Part shown: positions 55,041 through 63,887 of the stretch, in pieces
Position numbering within the stretch: the first letter of the stretch is position 1
Layout: each line of letters opens with the position of its first letter
From: Hymenobacter sp. DG25A
Lineage (GTDB): Bacteria > Bacteroidota > Bacteroidia > Cytophagales > Hymenobacteraceae
Direction of reading: 5' to 3'
Assembly: GCF_001280305.1 (NCBI RefSeq)
Contig: NZ_CP012623.1
Span: 744,001-808,000 of the forward strand
DNA length: 64,000 nt
Notes under the pieces: generated by a model
The model's input: the letters and a program-made list of their open reading frames with translations, nothing else
What the model was told of the DNA's origin: nothing
Databases searched by the model: none
Position numbers and translations under genes: made by a program

Positions 55041-56312
55041 ATGATGACTCAGACATTTCACCATATCACGGGGCGGCGACTATTGGCGCTGCTCGTGGCG
55101 GCTCCTCTGCTGCTGGCTTCCTGCGAAAAGGAAGACTATAAGCTGGAAGGCCCCGTACCTACCGCCGATTTTTCGGCCCAGGTAAACACCACTGAATACC
55201 CTTCGGTGGTAACCTTCACCAACAACAGCAAAGACGCTTTCCTGTACCAGTGGGACTTCGGCGACGGTTCGCCGCTGGCCTCAGGCCAGAACGTGACGCA
55301 CACCTACAAGCGCCCCGGCACCTTTAAGGTGCAGCTGATTACGGCAGGTAGGGGCGGTACGGGTGTATCGCAGCAGAAAGACGTCGTTATTCCTTCTGCT
55401 TCCGATAATACGGCCTTCGTGGGCCTCACCAACAGCACCACCACCGGCAACCGCGCCTGGGTGCTCACAAATAAGGCCGGCGCCATTACCAAGCTGGCGG
55501 CCAACGGCACCACGGTATTATCATCGTCGGCGGCGGGCAGCCTGCCCGATTGCCAGGCAGATGATGAAGTGACGTTTACCAGCACCTTCACCTACAGCTA
55601 CAATGCCGGCGACGGCACGTACGTGAACGGCGCCTGCGGCACGGCTAAAACCACCACGTCGGACTTCATTTTCCGCCCAACCGGCACCACCGGCGGGCAG
55701 ATTGTGCTGAAGCGCAACGGTGCCTTTATTGGCGTGGCTGATTCCGTGAAGAACAAGACCTACGACATCCTGGAAGCGTCTGCTACCACGCTGAAGCTGC
55801 GGGGCGAAAACCCGGACGGCACCTTCACGGTGCTCACCTACATGCCCCAGCTTTCTGCTCTGGACCGCGTGAAGCAGCTCCTGACCGGTGGCAGCTCCAA
55901 AACCTGGTTGCTGCAGAATGATGTGGATGCCCCCATTATTGTAGGCACCGAGGGCAACCCCGGTCAGTACTTCCCAGGCGTGAAAGCCGGTGAGCTGCCT
56001 ACCTGCCAGTCAGATGATGAGTACACCTTCTCCGATGCCAACGTATTCACCTACAACGCCAAGGATCAAACCTTCGTGGCCGGTGACTACACCTGCCAGG
56101 CGCCGCGTTCCGGCACTTCCAGCTTCAGCTTCGGCCCTGCCGACGGCGCCGGTCTGGCCCAGTTTGAGTTCAGCAAGCCCGGTACCTTCATTGGCGTAAC
56201 CGATGCCCCGGACCTGACCTACCGGATTATCTCCATTGATGAAACCCATATGGTGCTGCGGGCTGGCAAGCCTAGCGGTACGGTGTTCCAGATGAAGCTG
56301 GTGGCGAAATAA
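55041..56312 (+). CDS. PKD-domain surface glycan-binding lipoprotein with duplicated module
   Basis: A 423-residue lipoprotein, lipobox LASC with Cys28. One PKD domain (about 40-115) with the diagnostic YQWDFGDGSP and HTYKRPGTF. Residues about 134-275 and 284-423 are two copies of one module, each having a W.L.N start, a C..DDE.TF segment, YNA.D.T, a second Cys, FIGV.D and a closing LR....GT. The second Cys in each may form a disulfide. Placement after SusCD is where SusE/SusF-type or PKD-laminarin-binding proteins sit, so it most likely helps bind the glycan at the surface. Not homologous, as far as I can see, to SusE. Confidence 0.85.
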   Translation: MMTQTFHHITGRRLLALLVAAPLLLASCEKEDYKLEGPVPTADFSAQVNTTEYPSVVTFTNNSKDAFLYQWDFGDGSPLASGQNVTHTYKRPGTFKVQLITAGRGGTGVSQQKDVVIPSASDNTAFVGLTNSTTTGNRAWVLTNKAGAITKLAANGTTVLSSSAAGSLPDCQADDEVTFTSTFTYSYNAGDGTYVNGACGTAKTTTSDFIFRPTGTTGGQIVLKRNGAFIGVADSVKNKTYDILEASATTLKLRGENPDGTFTVLTYMPQLSALDRVKQLLTGGSSKTWLLQNDVDAPIIVGTEGNPGQYFPGVKAGELPTCQSDDEYTFSDANVFTYNAKDQTFVAGDYTCQAPRSGTSSFSFGPADGAGLAQFEFSKPGTFIGVTDAPDLTYRIISIDETHMVLRAGKPSGTVFQMKLVAK

Positions 56313-56340
56313 CCTGCCGCAAATCTTCTCTAAACTAACT

Positions 56341-57216
56341 ATGACAGTACCATTCAATATTACCCTGCGGGGACTATGGATTGGGGCCAGCGTTTCGCTG
56401 GCCCTGACTACCCTGGCCTGCACGGAAGAGAAAGCCAAAGTGGTTCCTAAGCCCACGCCCAAACCCACCGAGGTAAATGCCGAAGCCCGCGACTACGCTC
56501 AGTACACGGAGCTGAAGTGGAGCGACGAGTTTGACGCCGGCGCGCTGGACCAAACCAAGTGGACGTATGAGCTGGGCGGCGGCGGCTGGGGTAACAACGA
56601 GCTGCAGGCCTACACCAATTCCAACGAAAATACCTTCCTCACGGGCGGTAATCTGGTTATTGAAGCCAAACAGCAACAAAGCGGCTCCAACCCGTACACC
56701 TCGGCCCGCCTAATCACCAAAGGCAAGCAGAGCTTTACGTTCGGCCGCATTGATGTGCGCGCCAAGCTGCCGAAAGGCAAAGGCGTGTGGCCCGCCATCT
56801 GGATGATGGGCTCCAATATTGACCAGGTAAGCTGGCCGGCCTGCGGGGAAATTGACATTATGGAGCTGCGCGGCAGTCAGCCCAGCAAGGTGCTGTCTAC
56901 CATGCACTTTGGCAATACCCCCTCTGACCACCGCTATAAATCTGGTCCGGAGCAGGTGCTGGCTTCCGGCACTTATGCTGATGACTTTCACATCTACAGC
57001 GTAGTGCGCAGCCAGGATCAGATTCGGGTGTTTCTGGATGGCAAGCAGTTCTTCACCTTCACGCCCTCGGATGCCTCGCCGTACCCGTTCAACAATCCGT
57101 TCTTCATGATTCTGAACGTGGCTGTTGGGGGAAACTTTGATGGCAACCCCGATGCCAGCACGCAGTTTCCGCAGCGGATGACCGTGGATTACGTTCGTTT
57201 TTATCAATACAAATAA
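56341..57216 (+). CDS. GH16 endo-beta-glucanase lipoprotein (first)
   Basis: A 291-residue lipoprotein (lipobox-like TLAC, Cys27). The GH16 jelly-roll domain (about 52-291) contains the catalytic EIDIME motif with E170 (nucleophile), D172 and E175 (acid/base), and the flanking WPAIWMMG strand. The extra Met in EIDIME (rather than EIDVE-type) is typical of laminarinases and agarase-like GH16 members. It likely cuts internal beta-1,3(-1,4) bonds at the cell surface. Thirteen bases before the CBM9-like gene, so one transcript. Confidence 0.92.
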   Translation: MTVPFNITLRGLWIGASVSLALTTLACTEEKAKVVPKPTPKPTEVNAEARDYAQYTELKWSDEFDAGALDQTKWTYELGGGGWGNNELQAYTNSNENTFLTGGNLVIEAKQQQSGSNPYTSARLITKGKQSFTFGRIDVRAKLPKGKGVWPAIWMMGSNIDQVSWPACGEIDIMELRGSQPSKVLSTMHFGNTPSDHRYKSGPEQVLASGTYADDFHIYSVVRSQDQIRVFLDGKQFFTFTPSDASPYPFNNPFFMILNVAVGGNFDGNPDASTQFPQRMTVDYVRFYQYK

Positions 57217-57229
57217 ACCAACCGAAGTA

Positions 57230-58048
57230 GTGAGCGACCGTAACCGGCTGGGAGAAGGACCAAGCGTAGAGGAAAAGCATGGCGGCTTCACCCGACTGGC
57301 CTGGTTACTGGCCATAGCTTTGTTGGGCACAGGAGCCTATATGCTGCTTCGGCAGCCGCCCCGCCCGGAGTATCGGGCGCCGCTGGCGGCCCAGGCCCCA
57401 GTCATTGACGGGCAGTCCACCGACGCCTGCTGGGCGGCGGCGCCCTGGCGCCCGCTGGACCAGCGCTGGGTAGGTGCGGCCACCAGCCCCACCGATTTTT
57501 CAGGCCGCTACAAAGTGGTCTGGACGCCGGAGCGCCTGTATGTGCTGGCTGAAATCACCGATGACGTAGTGCGTGATACGCACCCCGACCCGCTGGTAAC
57601 CTGGTGGGATGATGACTGCCTGGAAATTTTTGTGGATCCGGACCAATCCGGCGGCGACCATCAGTACAACTACAATGCCTGGGCCTATCACGTGGCCCTT
57701 AATGGCCATGTAGTAGATATGGGTACCGATCAGAAAGGCCATCTGTATGATGACCACGTGCAAAGCAGCCACACCCAGCGCGGCAACATCACCACCTGGG
57801 AAACGTCGGTGGCTTTGTACCCCGATACCTACGACGAAAAGAACCCGGCCGCTAACCAGCCGCAGACTATCCGCGCCAATACGCCCATCGGCTTTGCCCT
57901 GGCTTATTGCGACAACGATGCCAGCGTGGAGCGGGAAAACTTCTTCGGGAGTGTGCCCGTGGCCGGCGCCGATAAAAACCGGGGCTGGATTGATGCATCC
58001 ATTTTTGGAACGCTGCTGCCGGTTGAGTCGGCAGCGCCTAAGCCATAA
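57230..58048 (+). CDS. CBM9-like carbohydrate-binding protein with membrane anchor
   Basis: A 272-residue protein beginning with GTG. Residues 22-40 form a hydrophobic anchor or uncleaved signal; there is no lipobox Cys. Residues about 50-265 resemble the CBM9-like sugar-binding fold: APVIDGQSTDACWAAAPW, then VVWTPERLYVLAEITD and DDDCLEIFVDPDQSGGDH. Such proteins bind oligosaccharide ends and occur in Bacteroidota glucan loci. It is tightly packed between two GH16 genes (13 and 8 bases). Binding to the products of those enzymes is inferred. Confidence 0.82.
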   Translation: MSDRNRLGEGPSVEEKHGGFTRLAWLLAIALLGTGAYMLLRQPPRPEYRAPLAAQAPVIDGQSTDACWAAAPWRPLDQRWVGAATSPTDFSGRYKVVWTPERLYVLAEITDDVVRDTHPDPLVTWWDDDCLEIFVDPDQSGGDHQYNYNAWAYHVALNGHVVDMGTDQKGHLYDDHVQSSHTQRGNITTWETSVALYPDTYDEKNPAANQPQTIRANTPIGFALAYCDNDASVERENFFGSVPVAGADKNRGWIDASIFGTLLPVESAAPKP

Positions 58049-58056
58049 GCTATTGT

Positions 58057-58953
58057 ATGACTCCTTCTCCGCTTTCTGACTGGCTTTCGCGCTCCGCGAT
58101 ACTGGCTGCCGGCCTCCTGCTGGGGGCCTGCAACTCGGCCCGCCCCCCGCAAACCACCGCCGATGCCTCTGCTGCGGCTACCTCTGCCAAGCCACGCTAC
58201 AGCTTTAAGGAGCTGGCCTGGCAGGATGAGTTCAACAAGCCCGGCCTGCCTGATTCCACCAAATGGACTTACGATGTAGGCGGCAAGGGCTGGGGTAACC
58301 ACGAGCTGCAGTACTATACCAAAGCCCGCCTGGAAAACGCCCGCGTAGAAAACGGCAACCTCATTATTGAGGCCCGGCGCGAGCAGCTCTTTCCCGGCAA
58401 CCCGTACACCTCCACGCGGCTGGTGTCGCGCGGTGGCCCGGGCAAGGGGGGAAGCCAGACGTATGGCCGCTTTGAGATACGTGCCCAGCTGCCCGCTGCG
58501 CGCGGCACCTGGCCCGCCATCTGGATGCTGCCCGACGACTGGAAGTACGGCGACAAAAGCTGGCCCGATAACGGCGAGATTGACATTATGGAGTACGTAG
58601 GCTACCGCCCCGGCGTGGTGCAGGCCTCTACGCACTGCCACAAATACTACTTCCGCACCAATAACCAGAAAACCGATTCCGTTCGGGTGGAAGATGCTAC
58701 TACGGCCTTTCACGTGTACGCCCTGGAGTGGACGCCCGAAACCATCACGGCTTTCGTGGATGACAAGCCCTACTTCACCAGCACCAACGAGCACACGGGC
58801 TGGGAAGCCTGGCCCTGGGACCACCCGTTCCATTTGCTGCTGAATGTGGCCGTGGGCGGCGACTGGGGTGGCAAGATGGGGGTGGATGAAACCGCCTTTC
58901 CCCAGCGGATGCTGGTGGATTATGTTCGGTTTTATCGGCTGAAAGCCAATTAA
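58057..58953 (+). CDS. GH16 endo-beta-glucanase lipoprotein (second)
   Basis: A 298-residue lipoprotein (lipobox LGAC, Cys25). The catalytic motif EIDIME gives E174, D176 and E179. About half identical in layout to the first GH16 but with a longer mid-region (GGSQTYGRFEIRAQLPAARG, WMLPDDWKYG), so a diverged duplicate or separate recruit. Together the two probably differ in substrate length or linkage preference. It ends the tight cluster: the next gene starts 181 bases later, after a stretch that may hold a promoter. Confidence 0.92.
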   Translation: MTPSPLSDWLSRSAILAAGLLLGACNSARPPQTTADASAAATSAKPRYSFKELAWQDEFNKPGLPDSTKWTYDVGGKGWGNHELQYYTKARLENARVENGNLIIEARREQLFPGNPYTSTRLVSRGGPGKGGSQTYGRFEIRAQLPAARGTWPAIWMLPDDWKYGDKSWPDNGEIDIMEYVGYRPGVVQASTHCHKYYFRTNNQKTDSVRVEDATTAFHVYALEWTPETITAFVDDKPYFTSTNEHTGWEAWPWDHPFHLLLNVAVGGDWGGKMGVDETAFPQRMLVDYVRFYRLKAN

Positions 58954-58994
58954 TTTTTCTGCGGGAAAAAGGCCATTTCTGGGCTTATTTCCTG

Positions 58995-59104
58995 ATTTAG
59001 TACTCGTTACGGTCCTGCCTGGCACGGCCGCTACGGTTCCGGGGGCCGGCCCAGTTTGTAAGGGGAGTGGGTCGGCCCTGCTGGAAATTTAGTACTTAGT
59101 AACG
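58995..59104. repeat. Direct repeat ATTTAGTACT..GT(T/A)ACG upstream of the T9SS protein
   Basis: ATTTAGTACTCGTTACG (58995-59011) recurs as ATTTAGTACTTAGTAACG (59087-59104), about 92 bases apart. The core AGTACT is self-complementary. The position fits operator sites for the next gene. Confidence 0.45.
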
Positions 59105-59134
59105 TTTATCTATTTACTCACTTAACCCGCTTGT

Positions 59135-60580
59135 ATGATGAAAACTTCTACGCGAATTCTCCTGACAACCGGCCTGCTGGGTCTGCTGGGCCACGCCGCC
59201 GCCGCCCAAACGCTGTATGATGATTTTGAGCAGGTGCGGCTGGTAGCTTATCCCAATGTACAGGGCATGCTGACGCAGGATGCGGCTAACCCCGCTAAGA
59301 ACACTGTGAATGGCAGCACTACGGTAGCCAAATTTGAACGGGCCGCCGCGGAGCAATATGCCACCATCAGCATTGCACTGGCCGATGCCTCGCGCCGACT
59401 CCAGGATGTAACGCCCTATACCACCGGGACCAAGAAAATCAGCCTAAGCTTTTATAGCCCGATGGCCGGGGTGCCGGTGCAGCTGGTGCTGCAGAACAAG
59501 GCCAAGGCGGCGGCCACGCCTTATGTGTACCCCCAGGGCAACTACGCGGGCACCTTCAACGCCACCACTACGGTAGCCAATGCCTGGGAAACCCTCACGT
59601 TCACCTTCACGCCGGGGCCGGGTAGCAGCGACGCCAGCGTGACGGCCACGGACATCGACCAGCTGGCCCTGCTCATTAACCTGGGCAATAAGGATGGCAG
59701 CACCTACTATTTCGACGACCTGAAAGGCCCGGAGCTGACCAACGGCACGCCCGTTGACCCCAAAGTGCCCTTCCTGTACGATAATTTCGAAGACACCCGG
59801 CTGGTGCTGTACCCCGCCGTAGAAGGCGACTTTGAGCAGGGAGCCGCCAACCCGGCCAGCGGCAACGGTAACAACAGCCCCAAAGTGGGTAAATACACCC
59901 GGGCTGCCGGGGCGCAGTATGCCGTTATTACCATGGCTCCCAATGGCCCCAAACGGTTTGCCGACGTGAGCAGCTACCTGGCCGGCACTTCCAAAATTTC
60001 GATGAAATTCTACAGCCCGAAGGCCGATGTTCCGGTACAGCTGGTGCTGCAGGACAAAACCAAAGCGGCTACCGGCTACCCCAATGGTAATCTGGGCGGC
60101 ACTTTCGATGCCAAAACCACTGTGGCTAATGCCTGGCAAACCCTCACGTTCCAATATAACCCCGGCGCCAACGACCCCACGGTTCTGCCCACCGACGTTG
60201 ACATGCTGGTGATGCTGATTGCCCCCGGCACGAACAATGGCGATACGTACTATTTCGACGACCTGACGGGGCCTGCCTTCGCGGTAGTGCAGAGCTCCAA
60301 AGCTTCCCGGGCTTCCGTAGGGGCATTGGCTCCGCTGTGGCCCAACCCGGCCAACACCCAAAGCCACTTAGAGTTTCAGCTCGTGAAAGCCGGGGCCGTA
60401 ACCGTTTCCGTTTTTGATTTGCAGGGCCGGCGCATAGCCACCATCCTGCAGCACGCCCATCGGGTTGCCGGCCGCAACCTAGTATATATCCCCACGGCCC
60501 AGCTGGCGCCCGGTCTATACCAGGTAAGGCTGGAAATGGCCGGACAAACGGTTAGCCGTCCCTTCAGCGTGCAACACTAG
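59135..60580 (+). CDS. Secreted two-module protein with T9SS C-terminal sorting domain
   Basis: A 481-residue protein. Signal peptide about 1-24. Two homologous modules, about 26-200 and 212-378, each starting (L/F)YD(D/N)FE and containing GTTKISLSFYSP / GTSKISMKFYSP, VPVQLVLQ(N/D)K and TYYFDDL; this is the layout of a jelly-roll carbohydrate-binding-like domain. The C-terminal 80 residues (from LWPNPANTQS) with VSVFDLQGRRI and GLYQVRLEMAGQTVSRPF form a typical Por/type-A T9SS sorting domain, so it is secreted or surface-attached. Likely a secreted glucan-binding protein; no catalytic motif seen. Either of two adjacent Met codons may be the start. Confidence 0.82.
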   Translation: MMKTSTRILLTTGLLGLLGHAAAAQTLYDDFEQVRLVAYPNVQGMLTQDAANPAKNTVNGSTTVAKFERAAAEQYATISIALADASRRLQDVTPYTTGTKKISLSFYSPMAGVPVQLVLQNKAKAAATPYVYPQGNYAGTFNATTTVANAWETLTFTFTPGPGSSDASVTATDIDQLALLINLGNKDGSTYYFDDLKGPELTNGTPVDPKVPFLYDNFEDTRLVLYPAVEGDFEQGAANPASGNGNNSPKVGKYTRAAGAQYAVITMAPNGPKRFADVSSYLAGTSKISMKFYSPKADVPVQLVLQDKTKAATGYPNGNLGGTFDAKTTVANAWQTLTFQYNPGANDPTVLPTDVDMLVMLIAPGTNNGDTYYFDDLTGPAFAVVQSSKASRASVGALAPLWPNPANTQSHLEFQLVKAGAVTVSVFDLQGRRIATILQHAHRVAGRNLVYIPTAQLAPGLYQVRLEMAGQTVSRPFSVQH

Positions 60581-60596
60581 TAGAAAAAACCAGGAG

Positions 60597-60656
60597 AGGA
60601 GTTACATTAGCTCAGCCAAACTGCCAGCCAGTAGTTAGGCGGCTTCTGTAACTCCT
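60597..60656 (+). promoter_or_regulatory. Inverted repeat before the MFS gene
   Basis: AGGAGTTACA (60597-60606) and TGTAACTCCT (60647-60656) are perfectly complementary, 40 bases apart, 42 bases before the MFS ATG. Could be an attenuator stem, an operator or the end of the previous transcript. Confidence 0.4.
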
Positions 60657-60698
60657 TGGTTGTTTCTACTCATTTTCTGCTTCTTTTTCCCGTTCCGA

Positions 60699-61961
60699 AT
60701 GGCCTTTTCCTCCGCACCCTCTGTTTCTCCTCCAGGCTTAGCCGATGCCCCTGGCGAGCAGCCGCGCTACACCTCGGCGCTGGCCTCGCTGACGGTATTA
60801 TTCTTTATGATGGGCTTTATCACGTGTCTGAACGACATTCTGATTCCCTATCTGAAGGCTATTTTCCAGCTCAGCTACACGCAGGCTAACCTGATTAACC
60901 TCTGCTTTTTTGGTGCCTACTTCGTGATGGGTATTCCGGCCGGCAAAGTGGTGCAGCGCATCGGCTATAAAGGCGGCATGCTGCTGGGCTTTCTAGTAGC
61001 GGCGCTGGGTTGCTTCCTGTTTTACCCCGCCGCCGACAGCCGCTCTTATGGCTTGTTTCTGGGTGCCCTGTTCGTGCTGGCCACGGGCGTAGTGCTGCTG
61101 CAGGTAGCCGGCAACCCCTACGTAGCTATTCTGGGCCCGGCTAAGTCGGCCCCGGCCCGCCTCACGCTCACGCAGGCGTTCAACTCGCTGGGTACCACGG
61201 TGGCTCCGCTGCTGGGCGCGGCCCTGATTCTGTCTAACCTGCCGGATCTGGATACTGCCGCTTCCGCCGCCGCTATTGATGTAAGGGCCGTACAAGTGCC
61301 TTACCTAGTTATCGGTGGGGTTCTTATCGTTATCAGTGTGTTACTGGGTATGCTGAAGCTACCACGTATTGAGCATGCTCCTGATACCGATACCACCCGT
61401 TCCAAGCCATGGCACTACCGCCACCTGGTGCTGGGTATGGTGGGCATCTTTGTATACGTAGGCGGCGAAGTGGCCATTGGCTCACACATTGTTTCTTACC
61501 TGCACCTGCCCGATGTAATGAATCTGGCGCCTAAAGCGGCTGGTTCTATGGTGGCCTATTACTGGGGAGGAGCTATGGTAGGCCGCTTCTTAGGCGCTTA
61601 CCTGCTCAATAAAGTAAACCCCGGTCGTCTCTTGGCCTTCAATGCGCTGGGCGCTGTAGTGCTGGTGCTGATTTCCATGAACACGCATGGCGAAATTGCC
61701 ATGTGGAGCCTGCTGGCCGTGGGCCTGATGAACTCCATCATGTTCGCCACTATTTTCACGCTGGCCGTAGCCGGTTTGGGCCGCCATACCGAAGAAGCCT
61801 CCGGGCTGCTGAACGTGGCCATTGTGGGTGGTGCTCTGGTGCCTATGCTCTTCGGGGCCGTGGCCGATGCCAGCACCCTGCGCATGGCTTTGATTCTGCC
61901 GGTGCTCTGCTACCTCTACATTTTGTGGTACGGCCTGAAAGGGCACGTGCGCACCGTGTAG
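60699..61961 (+). CDS. Sugar MFS transporter, FHS family (fucose/glucose:H+ symporter-like)
   Basis: A 420-residue protein with twelve hydrophobic segments, of the FucP/GluP type: FFMMGFITCLNDILIPYLK in helix 1 (the FHS hallmark), FFGAYFVMGIPAGKVVQRIG in helix 2, GNPYVAILGP (about 140-149) in the fifth, and ASGLLNVAIVGGALVPMLFG near the end. It would import a monosaccharide, probably glucose liberated by the GH3 enzyme, across the inner membrane with protons. MAFSSAPS is chosen as start; a TTG 13 codons up is open. It closes the polysaccharide locus and ends at a perfect palindrome. Confidence 0.92.
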   Translation: MAFSSAPSVSPPGLADAPGEQPRYTSALASLTVLFFMMGFITCLNDILIPYLKAIFQLSYTQANLINLCFFGAYFVMGIPAGKVVQRIGYKGGMLLGFLVAALGCFLFYPAADSRSYGLFLGALFVLATGVVLLQVAGNPYVAILGPAKSAPARLTLTQAFNSLGTTVAPLLGAALILSNLPDLDTAASAAAIDVRAVQVPYLVIGGVLIVISVLLGMLKLPRIEHAPDTDTTRSKPWHYRHLVLGMVGIFVYVGGEVAIGSHIVSYLHLPDVMNLAPKAAGSMVAYYWGGAMVGRFLGAYLLNKVNPGRLLAFNALGAVVLVLISMNTHGEIAMWSLLAVGLMNSIMFATIFTLAVAGLGRHTEEASGLLNVAIVGGALVPMLFGAVADASTLRMALILPVLCYLYILWYGLKGHVRTV

Positions 61962-61974
61962 AGATTCGATAAAA

Positions 61975-62028
61975 AGTAAAAAGAGAAGCCCTCCGCTGCA
62001 GCTGCAGCGGAGGGCTTCTCTTTTTACT
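61975..62028. terminator. Perfect 54-bp palindromic bidirectional terminator
   Basis: Uninterrupted inverted repeat centred on CTGCAGCTGCAG, with AGTAAAAAGAGAAGCC and its complement at the ends. Lies between the convergent MFS and helicase genes. Shares the AAGAGAAGCC outer stem with the terminator at 35401. Confidence 0.9.
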
Positions 62029-62035
62029 GGGGTTC

Positions 62036-63685
62036 TTACTCGGCGCTCGGAGCTACCGGTGTGGTTTGCGGAGCTTCAGCGCCGGAGCCTTCCGGGCGGT
62101 TGCTACGGTTCCGGTTGCGGCCGCCGCGGTTACGCCGACCCTGGCCTTCGCCTTTGTCACCTTCGGCGCGGGGCGCGCGGGCCTGGCTTACGCCGTCCTT
62201 CGCTTCTCCTTCCGGCCGGGGTTCCCGCGGCGCGCGGGGCGGACGGGCTTCCCCCTCGGGGCGCGGCTCACGCGGTGGGCGCTGGTAGGGCTGGGCTGGG
62301 GCGTGGCCGGCATCCAGGGCGGCCAGGGCGGCGTTGGCCTTGGCTATGCGCTCTATGTGCTTGGGGTCTTTGGGGTCGTGGGCGTCGCGGCGGTTGACGT
62401 CGCGGCCCCCGCTGCCTTCGGTACGCGGGCCCCGGTCGCGGCCTCCGCCGCCACCCGAGCGGCTGCCACCGCCGGACCGGCCACCCCGCTCAGGGCGGCC
62501 ACCAATCTTACCGTGCAGGCCGGCAAAACGCTTGGGGTCAAACTCGGGCGCTTCGCCCAGGCCCAACTCCTCGGTAATGTTCTTTTTCTCCAGCTCGCGC
62601 TCAATCAGCTTCTCAATCTTCACCACCCGGTCCTGGTCCTGGTCGGAAATGAAGGTGATGGCCGTGCCTTTGGTGGCGGCGCGGGCCGTGCGGCCAATGC
62701 GGTGCACGTAATCCTCGGCGGCGCGGGGAATATCGTAGTTCACCACGTGGCTCAGCGAGTCGATATCAATACCGCGGCTCAAAACATCGGTAGCTACCAG
62801 AATAGGAAACGCCTTGTTTTTGAAGTCGCGCATGATCTGCTCCCGCTCTTCCTGAGTGCGGTCGGAGCTGATGCCCTGCGCCACGTAGCCCAGCTTGTTG
62901 ATGGAGCGCACAATGCCGCTCACGGCCGCTTTCTGCGAGGTGAACAGCACCATACTCAGCACGTTCTGGGTTTTCAGAATGTGCTCCAGAATGTAGATTT
63001 TCTGGCGGTCGAAGGCCATATACAGCTGCTGGTCGATGCCGGCGGCGGGCTTGGATACGGCCAGGCGGATTTCCTCAGGCTCGTTAAGAATCTGCTTGGA
63101 GAAGTCCCGGATTTTGTTGGGCATGGTAGCCGAGAACAGCAGCGTCTGCCGCTTCTTGGGCAACTGGCGCACAATGTTCAGGATATCATCGGAAAAGCCC
63201 ATGTCCATCATCTTGTCGGCCTCATCCAGCACCAGGTACTTGAGGTCCTCGAACTTTACATAGCCCATTTGCATGTGGGCAATGAGGCGGCCGGGGGTGG
63301 CAATGATGATGTCGGCGCCGGAGGTGAGGGCACGCTTCTGCTGCTCCCAGCCCTCGCTTTTGCCACCGCCATAAATGGCAATGGAGCTGGCTTCTACAAA
63401 GTAGCCGAAGCCGGTTACCTGCTCATCAATCTGGGTAGCCAGCTCGCGCGTGGGCACCAGAATGAGGGTGGAGGTAGTGCCGTGCTTGGCGTGCGAAATC
63501 CGGTCGAGGAGGGGAATGAGGTAGGCGGCAGTTTTGCCGGTGCCCGTCTGGGCGCAGGCAATCAGGTCTTTCCCTTCGATGATTTTGGGGATGGCCTGCT
63601 CCTGAATAGGGGTGGCCTGGAGGTAGTTCATGGCATCCACGCCGGCCAGCAGGTCGTCGTGGAGGTTAAATTCGTGAAACGTCAA
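62036..63685 (-). CDS. DEAD-box ATP-dependent RNA helicase
   Basis: A 549-residue helicase of the RhlE/DeaD group. Q-motif region with QATPIQEQAIP, Walker A AQTGTGKT (45-52), PTRELA, TPGR, DEAD in LVLDEADKMMD, SAT, and HRIGRTARA of motif VI. The C-terminal 170 residues (from about 380) are a disordered Arg/Gly/Pro/Glu-rich tail with GGRSGGGSR and PREPRPEGEA-type repeats, a typical RNA-binding tail of cold-adaptation helicases. Start codon is TTG (MTFHEFNL). It unwinds RNA structures in ribosome assembly or mRNA decay; partner enzymes are not in the window. A weak -7-like TATCTTTA lies at 63761-63754. Confidence 0.95.
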   Translation of the reverse strand: MTFHEFNLHDDLLAGVDAMNYLQATPIQEQAIPKIIEGKDLIACAQTGTGKTAAYLIPLLDRISHAKHGTTSTLILVPTRELATQIDEQVTGFGYFVEASSIAIYGGGKSEGWEQQKRALTSGADIIIATPGRLIAHMQMGYVKFEDLKYLVLDEADKMMDMGFSDDILNIVRQLPKKRQTLLFSATMPNKIRDFSKQILNEPEEIRLAVSKPAAGIDQQLYMAFDRQKIYILEHILKTQNVLSMVLFTSQKAAVSGIVRSINKLGYVAQGISSDRTQEEREQIMRDFKNKAFPILVATDVLSRGIDIDSLSHVVNYDIPRAAEDYVHRIGRTARAATKGTAITFISDQDQDRVVKIEKLIERELEKKNITEELGLGEAPEFDPKRFAGLHGKIGGRPERGGRSGGGSRSGGGGGRDRGPRTEGSGGRDVNRRDAHDPKDPKHIERIAKANAALAALDAGHAPAQPYQRPPREPRPEGEARPPRAPREPRPEGEAKDGVSQARAPRAEGDKGEGQGRRNRGGRNRNRSNRPEGSGAEAPQTTPVAPSAE

Positions 63686-63887
63686 GGTTCAGCGAGTTAA
63701 AATGATACATGGCTGACCTCGGTTTCCTGGTCAGCAAAACGGCTGTGTTGAGGTAAAGATACGGCATTTTAGCCGGGTCCGGCATTTTGCATTGCCGGCC
63801 GGCGCCGAGCACGGCACCCGAGGCAGTCCGCGGATAACCTCAACCGCAGGAATGCATAAGCCGCCCATTATTTCTTTCTTTACGGCT

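Noticed and set aside
62066..63700. A 544-codon open frame antisense to the helicase
   Set aside because: It is the complement of a strongly GC-biased gene; the product is Gly/Ala/Val/Leu-rich without recognisable domain, while the minus strand encodes every DEAD-box motif.
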